A stretch of DNA of 64,000 nucleotides from Nocardioides sp. (GTDB taxonomy: Bacteria > Actinomycetota > Actinomycetes > Propionibacteriales > Nocardioidaceae): contig NZ_JASLGR010000059.1 of NCBI RefSeq assembly GCF_030150155.1, forward strand, positions 1 through 64,000, read 5' to 3'. The notes below the pieces were generated by a model, which ran no database searches, was not told the origin of the DNA, and saw nothing but the letters and a program-made list of their open reading frames with translations. A program made the position numbers and the translations under genes. This document shows positions 10,265 through 18,213 of the stretch, in pieces; the stretch's first letter is position 1, and the number at the start of each line of letters is the position of its first letter.

Positions 10265-10981
10265 TCAGTCGCGAAGCGACGACTTGAGCAGCAGGCCGTG
10301 CAGTCGTGCGGTGAGGGCGGCCAGCTCGGCGCCGACCTCCTCGCTGTCACGACGCCCACTGAGGGCCTGGCGGACCAGATCGGCCTCACGGTCGGCCGCG
10401 TTGCGGAAGACCCGGAAGGCGGCAGCGTGGAAGCCGAAGTCGGCGAGCTCGCGGGCGGTCGTGACCAGGGCGAGGTCGTCGGTGGTGAAGTGCCCCGAAC
10501 GCGACGGGGAGATCACCTTGGCGTCCTCCAGACTCGCTACGAACTGCTCGTCGACCTGGGACACCTTCAGCAACTCCTTGCGGGACAGTCGCAGGTTGTC
10601 ACGACGCTCGAACATCTCAGCGGTGGGAAGACCCTCGACGCTGACGATCTCATCGGGGACGGTCGGCACCGTCGGCTGCACCAGCGGCGGCTCCAGGCCG
10701 CGGTCGATCGCCTCCAGGTGCTCGGCGATGACCTTCTTGGGCAGGTAGTGGTCGCGCTGCATCGTCAGGATGTAGCGGATCCGCTCCACGTCGGCGTCGG
10801 AGAACTTCCGGTAGCCGGCCGGGGTGCGCTCGGGCGCGATCAGCCCGTCCTCCTCGAGGAGGCGGATCTTGGGGATGCTGATCATCCCCTCGAACTCAGG
10901 TGCGAGGAGATCGAGCACGCGCCCGATGTTGAACCGCTCCCCCGAGTCACCCGATGGACTGAGGGCAGCCTGGGCGACCAT
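10265..10981 (-). CDS. ftsR: MerR family regulator FtsR
   Basis: A 238-residue MerR-type regulator. The HTH (about residues 16-85) contains NIGRVLDLLAPEFEGMISIPKIRLLEEDGLIAPERTPAGY-type sequence split over a winged helix, then FSDADVERIRYILTMQRDHYLP. Position directly after the FHA gene and the sequence type match FtsR (Rv1828, cg1631), which in Corynebacterium controls ftsZ and cell division. The N-terminal stop-start TGATG overlap with the FHA gene implies coupled translation. The C-terminal half is helical and lacks Cys. Confidence 0.87.
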   Translation of the reverse strand: MVAQAALSPSGDSGERFNIGRVLDLLAPEFEGMISIPKIRLLEEDGLIAPERTPAGYRKFSDADVERIRYILTMQRDHYLPKKVIAEHLEAIDRGLEPPLVQPTVPTVPDEIVSVEGLPTAEMFERRDNLRLSRKELLKVSQVDEQFVASLEDAKVISPSRSGHFTTDDLALVTTARELADFGFHAAAFRVFRNAADREADLVRQALSGRRDSEEVGAELAALTARLHGLLLKSSLRD

Positions 10982-11466
10982 CAGTGAGCGTGACCTGCGT
11001 AGAACACGAGACGGAACTTGCCGATCTGGACCTCGTCGCCGTCCTTGAGCAGGACGCGGTCGATCCGGTCACGGTTGACGTAGGTGCCGTTGAGGCTGCC
11101 GGCGTCGGTGACGGCGTAGGTGTCGCCCTCGCGGGTGAACTCCACGTGGCGACGCGACACGGTCACGTCGTCGAGGAAGATCTCGCTGTCGGGGTGACGA
11201 CCCGCGTGCACCGTCGGCTGGTCGAGCAGGAACCGGCTCCCGGCCCCCGGACCACGCTGGACGACGAGCAGGGCCGCGCCCTGCTGCAGACCGTCGACGG
11301 CCGCGGCGTCGACCGGAGCCAACAGGCGATCCGATGTCTCGACGCGAGCGTCAGTGAGATGGATGGTGGCGGTGGCGTCCGCCGCTTCCGGGAGGCGCGC
11401 TCCACACTGCGAGCAGAAACGTGCACCCTCGACGTACGCCGTGGAACACGTGGCACAGAACGGCAT
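10981..11466 (-). CDS. Zinc-ribbon FHA domain protein (GarA/OdhI-like position)
   Basis: A 161-residue protein. The N-terminus is a zinc ribbon with Cys4, Cys7, Cys18 and Cys21 (CATC...CSQC). The FHA domain covers about residues 65-155 with the phosphothreonine-binding pattern GRHPDSEIFLDDVTVSRRHVEF and GSLNGTYVNRDRI. It holds the genomic position of GarA/OdhI, which regulates 2-oxoglutarate dehydrogenase and glutamate enzymes. However, the ETT phosphorylation motif expected in the GarA N-terminus is absent. The start at 11466 was chosen over an upstream frame opening because GGAAGGAGG precedes it. Its partner kinase is not in the window. Confidence 0.88.
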   Translation of the reverse strand: MPFCATCSTAYVEGARFCSQCGARLPEAADATATIHLTDARVETSDRLLAPVDAAAVDGLQQGAALLVVQRGPGAGSRFLLDQPTVHAGRHPDSEIFLDDVTVSRRHVEFTREGDTYAVTDAGSLNGTYVNRDRIDRVLLKDGDEVQIGKFRLVFYAGHAH

Positions 11467-11530
11467 TCCTCCTCCTTCCCTGACCCTCAGGATCAACCTG
11501 ACACTTCGTCTGCGGAAAACCTACCAGCCG

Positions 11531-11920
11531 TCACGAGGAGAGCGTCGCCTCGTACCCTGCGGCATCGAGAAGTCCGCTCAGCTGAGCGGGATCCGACGGC
11601 TCGACCTCGAACAGCCAGCCCTCGCCGTACGGGTCGGTGTTGACCTTCTCCGGGGTGGCGTCGAGGTCGTCGTTGAGGGCCACGACGGTGCCCGAGACGG
11701 GCGCGTAGACGTCGCTGACCGACTTCGTGGACTCCAGCTCGCCGCACGGCTCACCGGCGGTCACGGTCGCTCCGACCTCGGGCAGGGAGACGTAGACGAT
11801 GTCGCCCAGCGCGTCCTGGGCGAACTCGGTGATCCCGATCCGAACGGCGCTGGCGCCCTCGGCCGGGTCCTTGACCCACTCGTGCTCGGCTGTGTAGCGC
11901 AGTTCCGCGGGATAGCTCAT
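11531..11920 (-). CDS. gcvH: Glycine cleavage system H protein
   Basis: A 129-residue lipoyl carrier. The lipoylation site is Lys66 in ELESTKSVSDVY. It shuttles the aminomethyl group between GcvP and GcvT. Length and sequence are standard for GcvH. The ATG at 11920 is 6 nt after TAGGGT, so the gene has its own leaderless promoter although it is in line with the DUF881 operon. The 64-bp gap after its stop contains no obvious terminator before the FHA gene. GcvP is encoded downstream on the same strand under glycine control. Confidence 0.96.
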   Translation of the reverse strand: MSYPAELRYTAEHEWVKDPAEGASAVRIGITEFAQDALGDIVYVSLPEVGATVTAGEPCGELESTKSVSDVYAPVSGTVVALNDDLDATPEKVNTDPYGEGWLFEVEPSDPAQLSGLLDAAGYEATLSS

Positions 11921-11926
11921 GCTCCG

Positions 11927-11932
11927 ACCCTA
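11927..11932 (-). promoter_or_regulatory. -10 box of gcvH overlapping the upstream stop codon
   Basis: TAGGGT on the minus strand ends 6 nt before the gcvH ATG. Its first three bases, TAG, are also the stop codon of the DUF881 gene. Confidence 0.55.
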
Positions 11933-12622
11933 CTGGGCGCGCACGGAGGCGATGTCAAGGTCATTTCGCTGATCCACCTCGACCTGGGCCCCGTCCTCCT
12001 CGAACTCGTCGGCGGGCCCACGGGCGAACGTGATCGCCCCGTGCAGGGTCGCCGGCTCCCCGATCGCATCGATCACGAACGGCGGCTCCAACAGGGTGCC
12101 GTCGACCTCCAGCCCACCGGCGACCTGGTCGAACGAGGACTGGGCGACCAGGCGCACCTTGCGGTTCATCTGGATCGCCTCGGCACCGGCCGAGCGCAGC
12201 TCCTGCACCAGGTCGATGAACTTGTCCACGTTGACCTCGGCGGTGGTCTCGGTGATCGTGATCCGCACCCCGGGGCCGTGCACCGGCACCGTCCCGGCCA
12301 GGACCCGGAGGGTCTGGAGATCGCTGCGGGCGGCCTCCAGCGCGGTCTTGCGCTTGGAGCTGCTGTCGAGCAGGTCCGAGCGGGACTTCTCCAGCCTCGC
12401 CAGCTCGGACTGGGCACGCTGCGAGGTGCCAGCCAGGCCGTTGAGCACATCGATCAGGTCCTGCTCGCGATAGCCGGCGTACGCACTGTCGTCATCGTTC
12501 GTTCGCACCTGCGTCACGGCCCCGAAGCCGACCAGGGCGAGCAGCACCGCCACGATCACCTGGCTACGTCGTGGTGCCTTGAACGCCTGCCAGAGTCGAG
12601 CAGGGCCGCTGAGCTCAGGCAT
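11930..12622 (-). CDS. DUF881 family membrane-anchored protein
   Basis: A 230-residue protein with one N-terminal membrane segment (VIVAVLLALVGFGAVTQV, about 20-37). A coiled coil of about 60 residues follows (LIDVLNGLAGTSQRAQSELARLEKSR region). The DUF881 domain contains VHGPGVRITITE and a QELRSAGAEAIQMNRKVRL-like stretch. DUF881 proteins flank the small basic protein in most actinobacteria (Rv1823/Rv1825), next to cell-division genes; their function is unknown, and they resemble YlxW/YlxX of Firmicutes division clusters. The ATG overlaps the end of the small basic protein gene by 8 bp. Confidence 0.88.
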   Translation of the reverse strand: MPELSGPARLWQAFKAPRRSQVIVAVLLALVGFGAVTQVRTNDDDSAYAGYREQDLIDVLNGLAGTSQRAQSELARLEKSRSDLLDSSSKRKTALEAARSDLQTLRVLAGTVPVHGPGVRITITETTAEVNVDKFIDLVQELRSAGAEAIQMNRKVRLVAQSSFDQVAGGLEVDGTLLEPPFVIDAIGEPATLHGAITFARGPADEFEEDGAQVEVDQRNDLDIASVRAQ

Positions 12623-12947
12623 GGAAGATATGACGCCGGATCGCCGCGACGTTGGAGAAGATGCGGATGCCGAGGACGACGATGACGCCGGTGGAGAGCT
12701 GGCCGCCGACGCCGAGCTTGTCGCCCATGAACACGATCCCGGCAGCGATCACCACGTTGCTGAGGAACGAGACCACGAAGACCTTGTCGTTGAAGATGCC
12801 GTCGAGATAGGCGCGCAACGCACCGAAGACGGCGTCCAGGGCCGCCACCACCGCGATCGGCAGGTAGGGCTCCAGGCCCACCGGCACGTCAGGACGGAAG
12901 ATCAAGCCGAGAGCGATCCCGAAGACCAGGCCCAATGCCGCAATCAC
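12615..12947 (-). CDS. Small basic family protein (DUF1290)
   Basis: A 110-residue protein with three to four hydrophobic segments, matching the small basic protein (Sbp, Rv1824-like) family by the segments VAALDAVFGALRAYLDG and FNDKVFVVSFLSNV. It is always found between or beside DUF881 genes and is thought to be an integral membrane protein of the division cluster; the function is unknown. The GTG start overlaps the stop of the upstream DUF881 gene as GTGA, so the three genes are one coupled unit. Confidence 0.9.
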   Translation of the reverse strand: MIAALGLVFGIALGLIFRPDVPVGLEPYLPIAVVAALDAVFGALRAYLDGIFNDKVFVVSFLSNVVIAAGIVFMGDKLGVGGQLSTGVIVVLGIRIFSNVAAIRRHIFHA

Positions 12948-13798
12948 TTCGTTACCTCCTTCTTCGACGACCGGGAGGAGGCGGTGCCGGTCTCGGCATG
13001 ACGCAGCGTCATCCGAGACGAGGCGGCCGCCGGCACCTCCAGGTCGTTCACATTCTGCACAGTGAAGCCGAGTCCGACCGAACGGACCACCGCACTGAAG
13101 CTCTTCCCCACCGTGGACTGCTGCAGCCCCGAACGCATCGCGGTGGCGTCGCCGAGCGCGACGACGACGTACGGCGGCGAGAGCGACACCCCGTTGAGGC
13201 GGATCACGTCGGCGGAGTTGCGGAAGGCGCTCAACGCCGTGAGCCGCTGTCCGTTGACCGAGATCGCACGTGCGCCACTGTGCCAGAACACGTCGGCGAG
13301 CAGGGCGAGGTCGGAGTCATGGACCAGACCACCGTCGCCGGTGGCGGCGTTGTCGGTGACCACGGCCCGGATGCCCTCACCGGTGGCGGGTGCCCAGCCG
13401 GCGGTCGCAGCGAGCGAGTCGCGGATCGCCTCGGCCTGGGTGAGCTCGGTGGCCAGGGTGCGGTCCTGGGCCGCCTCCTCGCTCTTGGAGGCACGCAGCT
13501 CCGCGATCCGGCTCTGCTGGTCCGAGACCACCTGGCGACGCTCGTCGATCCGGGTGATCAGCTGCTCACGGCCTGCCGAGACGACGCTGGCGTTGCGCCC
13601 GGTCTGCACCGCGGCGATCGCGAGCAGCAGACCGAACAGGACCAGGATGACCAGCGCGCTCAGATGACGTCGACGCGACGGGGTCGACTCCGTGTCGCGC
13701 TGCGGCTGGGCGGCGACGAGCTCGTAGTCGGCGTCGAGGGACTGCTGGGTGATCAGCTCCAGCAGCGGCGTCGTGAAGCGCGTCGGCGTCTGGGTCAT
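12944..13798 (-). CDS. DUF881 family membrane-anchored protein
   Basis: A 284-residue paralogue of the DUF881 protein at 11930. A cytoplasmic tail (about 45 residues) precedes one membrane segment (LSALVILVLFGLLLAIAAV), then a coiled coil and the DUF881 domain (GIRAVVTDNAAT, DVFWHSGARAISVNGQRLTA, VIRLNGVSLSPPYVVVALG). The frame continues upstream to 14101, but that part is Arg/Pro-rich shadow coding; the ATG at 13798 begins the family-typical sequence. Its start overlaps the stop of the phosphatidyltransferase remnant by 4 bp. Confidence 0.88.
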   Translation of the reverse strand: MTQTPTRFTTPLLELITQQSLDADYELVAAQPQRDTESTPSRRRHLSALVILVLFGLLLAIAAVQTGRNASVVSAGREQLITRIDERRQVVSDQQSRIAELRASKSEEAAQDRTLATELTQAEAIRDSLAATAGWAPATGEGIRAVVTDNAATGDGGLVHDSDLALLADVFWHSGARAISVNGQRLTALSAFRNSADVIRLNGVSLSPPYVVVALGDATAMRSGLQQSTVGKSFSAVVRSVGLGFTVQNVNDLEVPAAASSRMTLRHAETGTASSRSSKKEVTK

Positions 13799-14187
13799 CG
13801 GCGGGCGCGATCCGGGTCCCGCGCCAGGAGCCGGCGCAGCTGGATGGCACGGTCGACGATGATCCCCCAGGACAGGGCCAGGCCCCACCAGGCCAGCGGC
13901 CAGCCGAAGACCCGGCCGAGCACGGCGATCGAGCTGTCGCCCTTGACGAAGCCGATCACGACGATGCCGACGAGCAGCAGCACGGCTCCGGCCGGTGCCA
14001 GCGGGTCGGTGTCGGGGGCATGGTGACGGCGGATGCCGCGCAGCACGATGAAGGTGGCCGCGACGATCTCGCGGGCGATCGCGGCGACGGCGAACCACCA
14101 CGGCAGCCGATCGGCCAGGGCGAAGCCGACAGCGACCAGCACCACCAGGGTGCGCAGCACGATCATGCCGACGAGTCGCTTGTCCAT
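13795..14187 (-). pseudogene. N-terminally truncated CDP-alcohol phosphatidyltransferase
   Basis: A 130-residue membrane protein with about four hydrophobic segments. Segments ADRLPWWFAVAAIAREI and LGRVFGWPLAWWGLALSW resemble the C-terminal half of the PgsA-like protein that normally heads this gene block (Rv1822-like). The catalytic signature DGxxAR...GxxxD of the family, expected in the first 90 residues, is absent. There is no room for it: only 59 bp separate the ATG from the next gene. Yet TAGCCT lies 7 nt before the ATG, so the remnant is probably expressed. It cannot be a normal transferase; whether it has a new role or is decaying is unknown. Confidence 0.6.
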
Positions 14188-14194
14188 GCCCCTC

Positions 14195-14200
14195 AGGCTA
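14195..14200 (-). promoter_or_regulatory. -10 box, leaderless promoter of the DUF881 operon
   Basis: TAGCCT on the minus strand ends 7 nt before the ATG at 14187, the first gene of a four-gene overlapping set. Confidence 0.55.
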
Positions 14201-14246
14201 GTGGTCGGCGGCGTCGTCGGCGGCACCTCCACGCCCATCGCCGACC

Positions 14247-15308
14247 TCACTCGACCTGCTCCGGGTAGGCCGAGCCCCCGTGCGCGGCGTCGCGGATCTC
14301 GCCGACGAGCTCCTCGATCACGTCCTCCAGGGTGGCCACGCCGATGGTGGTGCCGTCGGCGTCGACGACCCGGGCCATGTGTGCGCCCCGCTCCTGGAGC
14401 GTCTCCAGCGCGTCGTGCAGCGAGTCCTCGGGGCGCACCGAGGCGAACTGGCGGATCCACTTGGACTGGATCGGGCGCTCACGTCGAGCCGGATCGAGCT
14501 CGAGCACGTCCTTGATGTGCAGGTAGCCGATCAGGGCACCGCCCTCGACCACCGGGAAGCGGCTGAACCCGGTCTCCCCGCACAGCTCCTCCACGTCGGC
14601 ACCCGACGCCCCGGCCCGCACCGTGGTGAGCCGGTCCACCGGCAGCACGACCTCGGCGATCGTCTTCTCGGTGAAGCCGAGGGCACCGGAGAGACGGTCG
14701 TACTCGTCGGCCTCCAGCAGCCCCTCGCCGTGGGACTCCTCGACCATCACCGCGACCTGCTCCAGGGTGAAGGTCGACTCGACCTCGTCCTTGCGCTCGA
14801 TCCGCAGCAGCTTGAGGGCGCCGATCGCGATCGCGTCCAGGACCATGATCAGGGGGCGCAGCACCTTCACCATCTGCCACATCGCCGGAGCGAGGATCAG
14901 GACGGCCCGCTCGGGGCCGGCGAGGGTGACGTTCTTGGGCACCATCTCGCCCAGCACCACGTGCAGGAAGGCGACCACGCACAGCGCGATCAGGAACGAG
15001 ATCGGGTGCAGCAGGCCCTCGGGCACGTTGAGGTGCTCGAAGGCAGGCTCGATCAGGTGCGCGATCGACGGTTCGGAGACGGCACCGAGGATGACCGAGC
15101 ACATCGTGACGCCCAGCTGGATCCCGGCGACCATCGAGGAGACCTGCTCCATCGCCTCCAGGGTGGTCCGCGCCAGCCGCGAGCCCTCCTGGGCCAGCGG
15201 CTCGATCTGGCTGCGCCGCGAGGAGATCAGGGCGAACTCGGTCGCCACGAAGAAGGCATTGCCGATCAGCAGCACGACGGTCAGCGCGAGGCCGACGGGG
15301 GCGCTCAT
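14247..15308 (-). CDS. CNNM-domain/CBS-pair membrane protein (hemolysin family)
   Basis: A 353-residue protein. The DUF21/CNNM domain (about residues 1-175) starts with a membrane segment and FFVATEFALISSRRSQIEPLA. A CBS pair follows (about 205-335), containing FSRFPVVEGGALIGYLHIKDVLE and GTTIGVATLEDVIEELVGEIRD. It lacks the CorC/HlyC C-terminal domain present in its neighbour. Such pairs are linked to Mg2+ or Co2+ transport or tolerance; the hemolysin label is historical. The ATG overlaps the neighbour's stop as ATGA, so the two are co-translated and may form a heteromeric complex. Confidence 0.9.
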   Translation of the reverse strand: MSAPVGLALTVVLLIGNAFFVATEFALISSRRSQIEPLAQEGSRLARTTLEAMEQVSSMVAGIQLGVTMCSVILGAVSEPSIAHLIEPAFEHLNVPEGLLHPISFLIALCVVAFLHVVLGEMVPKNVTLAGPERAVLILAPAMWQMVKVLRPLIMVLDAIAIGALKLLRIERKDEVESTFTLEQVAVMVEESHGEGLLEADEYDRLSGALGFTEKTIAEVVLPVDRLTTVRAGASGADVEELCGETGFSRFPVVEGGALIGYLHIKDVLELDPARRERPIQSKWIRQFASVRPEDSLHDALETLQERGAHMARVVDADGTTIGVATLEDVIEELVGEIRDAAHGGSAYPEQVE

Positions 15309-16624
15309 CGCTCCACCTCCGGGCCGGCCACGACCGGGAAGCGCAGGCCCACCCGGTCCACCCGCAGGCCGTCCATGTGCTCGACGGTCAGGGTCGCCAG
15401 GCGCTCCCGGGGCTCGTCGGGGTCGGAGCGGTCCGGGATCTCGACCTCGGCGACGTCGCCCTTGGTCGGGATCGCGCCGAGCACCCGCATCACGAGTCCG
15501 CCGATGGTGTCGTAGTCGTCGCCCTCGGGCAGCGCCACGCCGGTCAGGTCCTCGACCTCGTCGGGCCGCAGCAGACCGCTGATCGACCAGGAGCCGTCGC
15601 GGCGCAGCCGGGCCTGGGCGCTGATCGAGTCGTGCTCGTCGGCGATGTCACCCACGATCTCCTCGATCACGTCCTCCAGAGTGACGATCCCGGCCTGGCC
15701 GCCGTACTCGTCCAGGACGACCGCGAGCTGGAACCCCTCGCGGCGCAGCAGCGCCAGCAGCGGGTCGAGTCGCAGGGTGTCGGGCACGACGACGGGCTTG
15801 GCCATCAGGTGCTTGACCCGGGTGGTGGAGCGTTCGTGCAGCGGCAGCGCGACGGCGTTCTTCACGTGCACGGTGCCGACCACGTGCCCCTCGTCGTCGA
15901 GCACCGGGAACCGGGAGTGGCCGGTGCGCCGGGTCAGCTCGATCACGGCCGCGGCCCGCGCGTTGTCGTCGACGCTGTAGGTCCGCATCCGGGGCGTCAT
16001 GATCTCCCCGGCGGTCCGGGTGCCGAACTCCACCGAGCGCTCCATCAGCTCCGCGGCGTCGGCGTCCAGGACGCCCTCGTCGGCACTGCGCTGGATCAGG
16101 GAGGCCAGCTCGGTCGAGCTCCGCGCCGAGCGCAGCTCCTCCTGGGGCTCGATGCCCAGACGGCGTACGAGAGCGTTGGCCGAGCCGTTGAGCAACCGGA
16201 TCGGGGCAGCGTTGATCGCGGTGAAGACACGCAGGAACCGCTGGGTGCGCAACGCGGTGCCCAACGGCAGCGAGAGCGCGATGTTCTTGGGCACCAGCTC
16301 GCCGAAGACCATCGTCAGGATGGTCGAGCCGATCAGACCGACCGCGACGGCGGCGGGCTTGGACGGGATGAACCCCGAGACCGCCGGCTCGGCCAGGAAG
16401 CCGATCCCGAGGTTGGTCAGCGTGATGCCGAGCTGGGCGCCGGACAGGTGCGTGGAGAGCCGGGTCAGGGCGACCTTGACCCCGGCGGCACCGCGGATCC
16501 CCTGCTCGGCCCCGGTGTCGACCGAGGCCCGATCGACAGTGACCAGCGCGAACTCGGCGGCGACGAAGACGCCGCACAACGCGACCAGGGCTAGTGCGCT
16601 CAGGAGCAGCAGGATGTCAGTCAT
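15305..16624 (-). CDS. CNNM/CBS/CorC-HlyC membrane protein
   Basis: A 439-residue protein. It has an N-terminal DUF21/CNNM domain with about four membrane segments (residues 1-190), a CBS pair (about 215-335; HSRFPVLDDEGHVVGTVHVKN and GGQAGIVTLEDVIEEIVGDI), and a C-terminal CorC/HlyC transporter-associated domain (about 350-435). It is probably a magnesium/cobalt efflux or homeostasis protein. I chose the Met at 16624; an ATG four codons upstream overlaps the -10-like TAGGAT at 16635-16640 and is less likely. It is followed at 4-bp overlap by its shorter paralogue. Confidence 0.9.
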   Translation of the reverse strand: MTDILLLLSALALVALCGVFVAAEFALVTVDRASVDTGAEQGIRGAAGVKVALTRLSTHLSGAQLGITLTNLGIGFLAEPAVSGFIPSKPAAVAVGLIGSTILTMVFGELVPKNIALSLPLGTALRTQRFLRVFTAINAAPIRLLNGSANALVRRLGIEPQEELRSARSSTELASLIQRSADEGVLDADAAELMERSVEFGTRTAGEIMTPRMRTYSVDDNARAAAVIELTRRTGHSRFPVLDDEGHVVGTVHVKNAVALPLHERSTTRVKHLMAKPVVVPDTLRLDPLLALLRREGFQLAVVLDEYGGQAGIVTLEDVIEEIVGDIADEHDSISAQARLRRDGSWSISGLLRPDEVEDLTGVALPEGDDYDTIGGLVMRVLGAIPTKGDVAEVEIPDRSDPDEPRERLATLTVEHMDGLRVDRVGLRFPVVAGPEVER

Positions 16625-16667
16625 GGGTGGGCACATCCTACGGGCACACTGCCCCGATCAACGTCTC

Positions 16668-17315
16668 TCAGCGGCGCGCGGGGTCGTGCTCGGCGACGAA
16701 CTGACTGATCCGGTTGTCCCGGTCGTGGGCCAGGTGGTCGAGCATCGCCTGCTCGGCACCGACGCTGTCACCGGCCTCGATCGCGGCCAGGATCGCCTCG
16801 TGCTCGGCCTGGGAGGCGGCCAGTCCGTCGTCGGAGGGTGAGACCCGCCACGGAGCCGCCACCTTGATCTGCGCACTGAGCGTGCGCAGCAGCGTCGAGA
16901 TGGTCTCGTTGTGCGCCGCGACCCTGATGTGGTCGTGGAAGAGGTTGAACGCCCGCCGCACCTGCGCCGGGTCCCCTGCCGCACCGGAGTGCGCCGTGAC
17001 GTCGCGCAGCCGGGCCAGGTCGATCGGGTTGCGACGTCGGGCCGCCGCGGCGGTGGCGCTGGACTCCAGGATCGCCCGGACCTCGAAGATCTCGAGCATC
17101 TCCTCGTCGCTGCGCTCGCGGACCACGAAGCCGCGCGAGGTCGCGACCAGCAGACCGGCCTGCTCCAAGAGCCCGAGCGCCTCACGGACCGGGGTCCGGG
17201 AGACCTCGAACTCCTCGCTCAGCGCCTGCGGCACCAGCGAGGAGTCCCGGTCGTAGAAGCCGTCCATCAGCCGTCGGTGCAGCGCCTCATGGACGGTGTC
17301 ACGAGCACTGGGCAT
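16668..17315 (-). CDS. GntR family regulator with FCD domain
   Basis: A 215-residue regulator. The GntR winged helix is at about 8-75 (LSEEFEVSRTPVREALGLLEQAGLL). The FCD ligand domain follows, with conserved acidic and His positions (FHDHIRVAAHNETI, EHEAILAAIEAGD, LDHLAH) that in this family bind a metal and a carboxylate ligand. It is 34 bp downstream of the sulfurtransferase gene on the same strand but has its own leaderless -10 box AAGACT. FCD regulators are often encoded beside the pathway they control, so it is the natural candidate for the palindrome upstream of thiM. Confidence 0.9.
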   Translation of the reverse strand: MPSARDTVHEALHRRLMDGFYDRDSSLVPQALSEEFEVSRTPVREALGLLEQAGLLVATSRGFVVRERSDEEMLEIFEVRAILESSATAAAARRRNPIDLARLRDVTAHSGAAGDPAQVRRAFNLFHDHIRVAAHNETISTLLRTLSAQIKVAAPWRVSPSDDGLAASQAEHEAILAAIEAGDSVGAEQAMLDHLAHDRDNRISQFVAEHDPARR

Positions 17316-17321
17316 TGCGGC

Positions 17322-17327
17322 AGTCTT
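17322..17327 (-). promoter_or_regulatory. -10 box, leaderless promoter of the GntR gene
   Basis: AAGACT on the minus strand ends 6 nt before the ATG at 17315. Confidence 0.4.
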
Positions 17328-17349
17328 CCAGACCTCGGCTCGCGGGCGC

Positions 17350-18213
17350 CTAGGCCGGCTCGGTCCCGACCACCAGCGGCAGCTCGGGGTGGGCGCGCCA
17401 CTCGTTCAGGGAACCGTCGTAGACCCGGGGCAGGTCCAGGCCGGCGTGGACGAAGGCCAGCGCCAGCCCGGCGGCGTTGACCCCACCCCCGCAGTAGGCC
17501 AGCACCGGTCCCGCCCCCACCCCGAGCGCGTCGGCACGCTCACGGGTGGCCGCAGCGTCGTAGCGCCCGGCCGCGTCGAGGGTGTCGGGGAACGGCAGGC
17601 TGAGCGAGCCGGGGATGTGGCCGGTGCGCTCGCGCTCGGGGTCGCCGCGGTACTCGACCTCGCGCAGGGCGCAGACCAGGGTGGTCTCCCCCACCGCGCT
17701 CGCCTCGCTCAGGGCTCGGGTCTCCTCCAGGTCGGCGAAGACCGTGGGGTCGTCGTGCAGCACGACGCCCTCCCCCGGGGCGACCGGTGTGGCCGGGCCG
17801 CTCTCGGTGGGGTGACCGGCGGCGGTCCAGGCAGCCAGGCCACCGTCGAGGACTCGTGCGGTGACGCCGTACGAGCGCAGCACCAGCCACACCCGGGCCG
17901 CATAGGAGCCGGTGAGCTGGTCGTAGACCACGATCGTGCTTCGGGGCCCGACCCCGACCGCGCGCAGAGCGGCGTCGAGCTGGGCGGCGGTGGGCCGGGT
18001 GAAGAGGTACGCCGCCTCCGGATCGGAGAACCCGTCGTAGAGGTCCGCGAAGCGAGCCCCGGGCAGATGCACGGCGGCGTACGCGTCGTGGCCCGGTGCG
18101 AACTGGGTCGCGCCGTCGGCGGCAACGCTGCGGGTGATGCTGGCATCGAGCAGCACCAGATCCGGGTCGTCGAGGTGCGCTACCAGCCAGGCGACGTCCA
18201 CCACGGGAGTCAC
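17350..18213 (-). CDS. Sulfurtransferase (two-domain rhodanese)
   Basis: A 287-residue thiosulfate/3-mercaptopyruvate sulfurtransferase. It has two rhodanese domains: the N-terminal one is inactive and the C-terminal one carries the catalytic Cys in VLAYCGGGVNAAGLAL. The loop CGGGVN differs from the CRKGVT of thiosulfate:cyanide rhodaneses and is closer to mercaptopyruvate-type loops, so substrate cannot be fixed. The GTG at 18213 overlaps the stop of the flavin monooxygenase gene as GTGA. Coupling with a sulfur-type monooxygenase and thiM suggests handling of sulfur released from an organic compound. Confidence 0.9.
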   Translation of the reverse strand: MTPVVDVAWLVAHLDDPDLVLLDASITRSVAADGATQFAPGHDAYAAVHLPGARFADLYDGFSDPEAAYLFTRPTAAQLDAALRAVGVGPRSTIVVYDQLTGSYAARVWLVLRSYGVTARVLDGGLAAWTAAGHPTESGPATPVAPGEGVVLHDDPTVFADLEETRALSEASAVGETTLVCALREVEYRGDPERERTGHIPGSLSLPFPDTLDAAGRYDAAATRERADALGVGAGPVLAYCGGGVNAAGLALAFVHAGLDLPRVYDGSLNEWRAHPELPLVVGTEPA

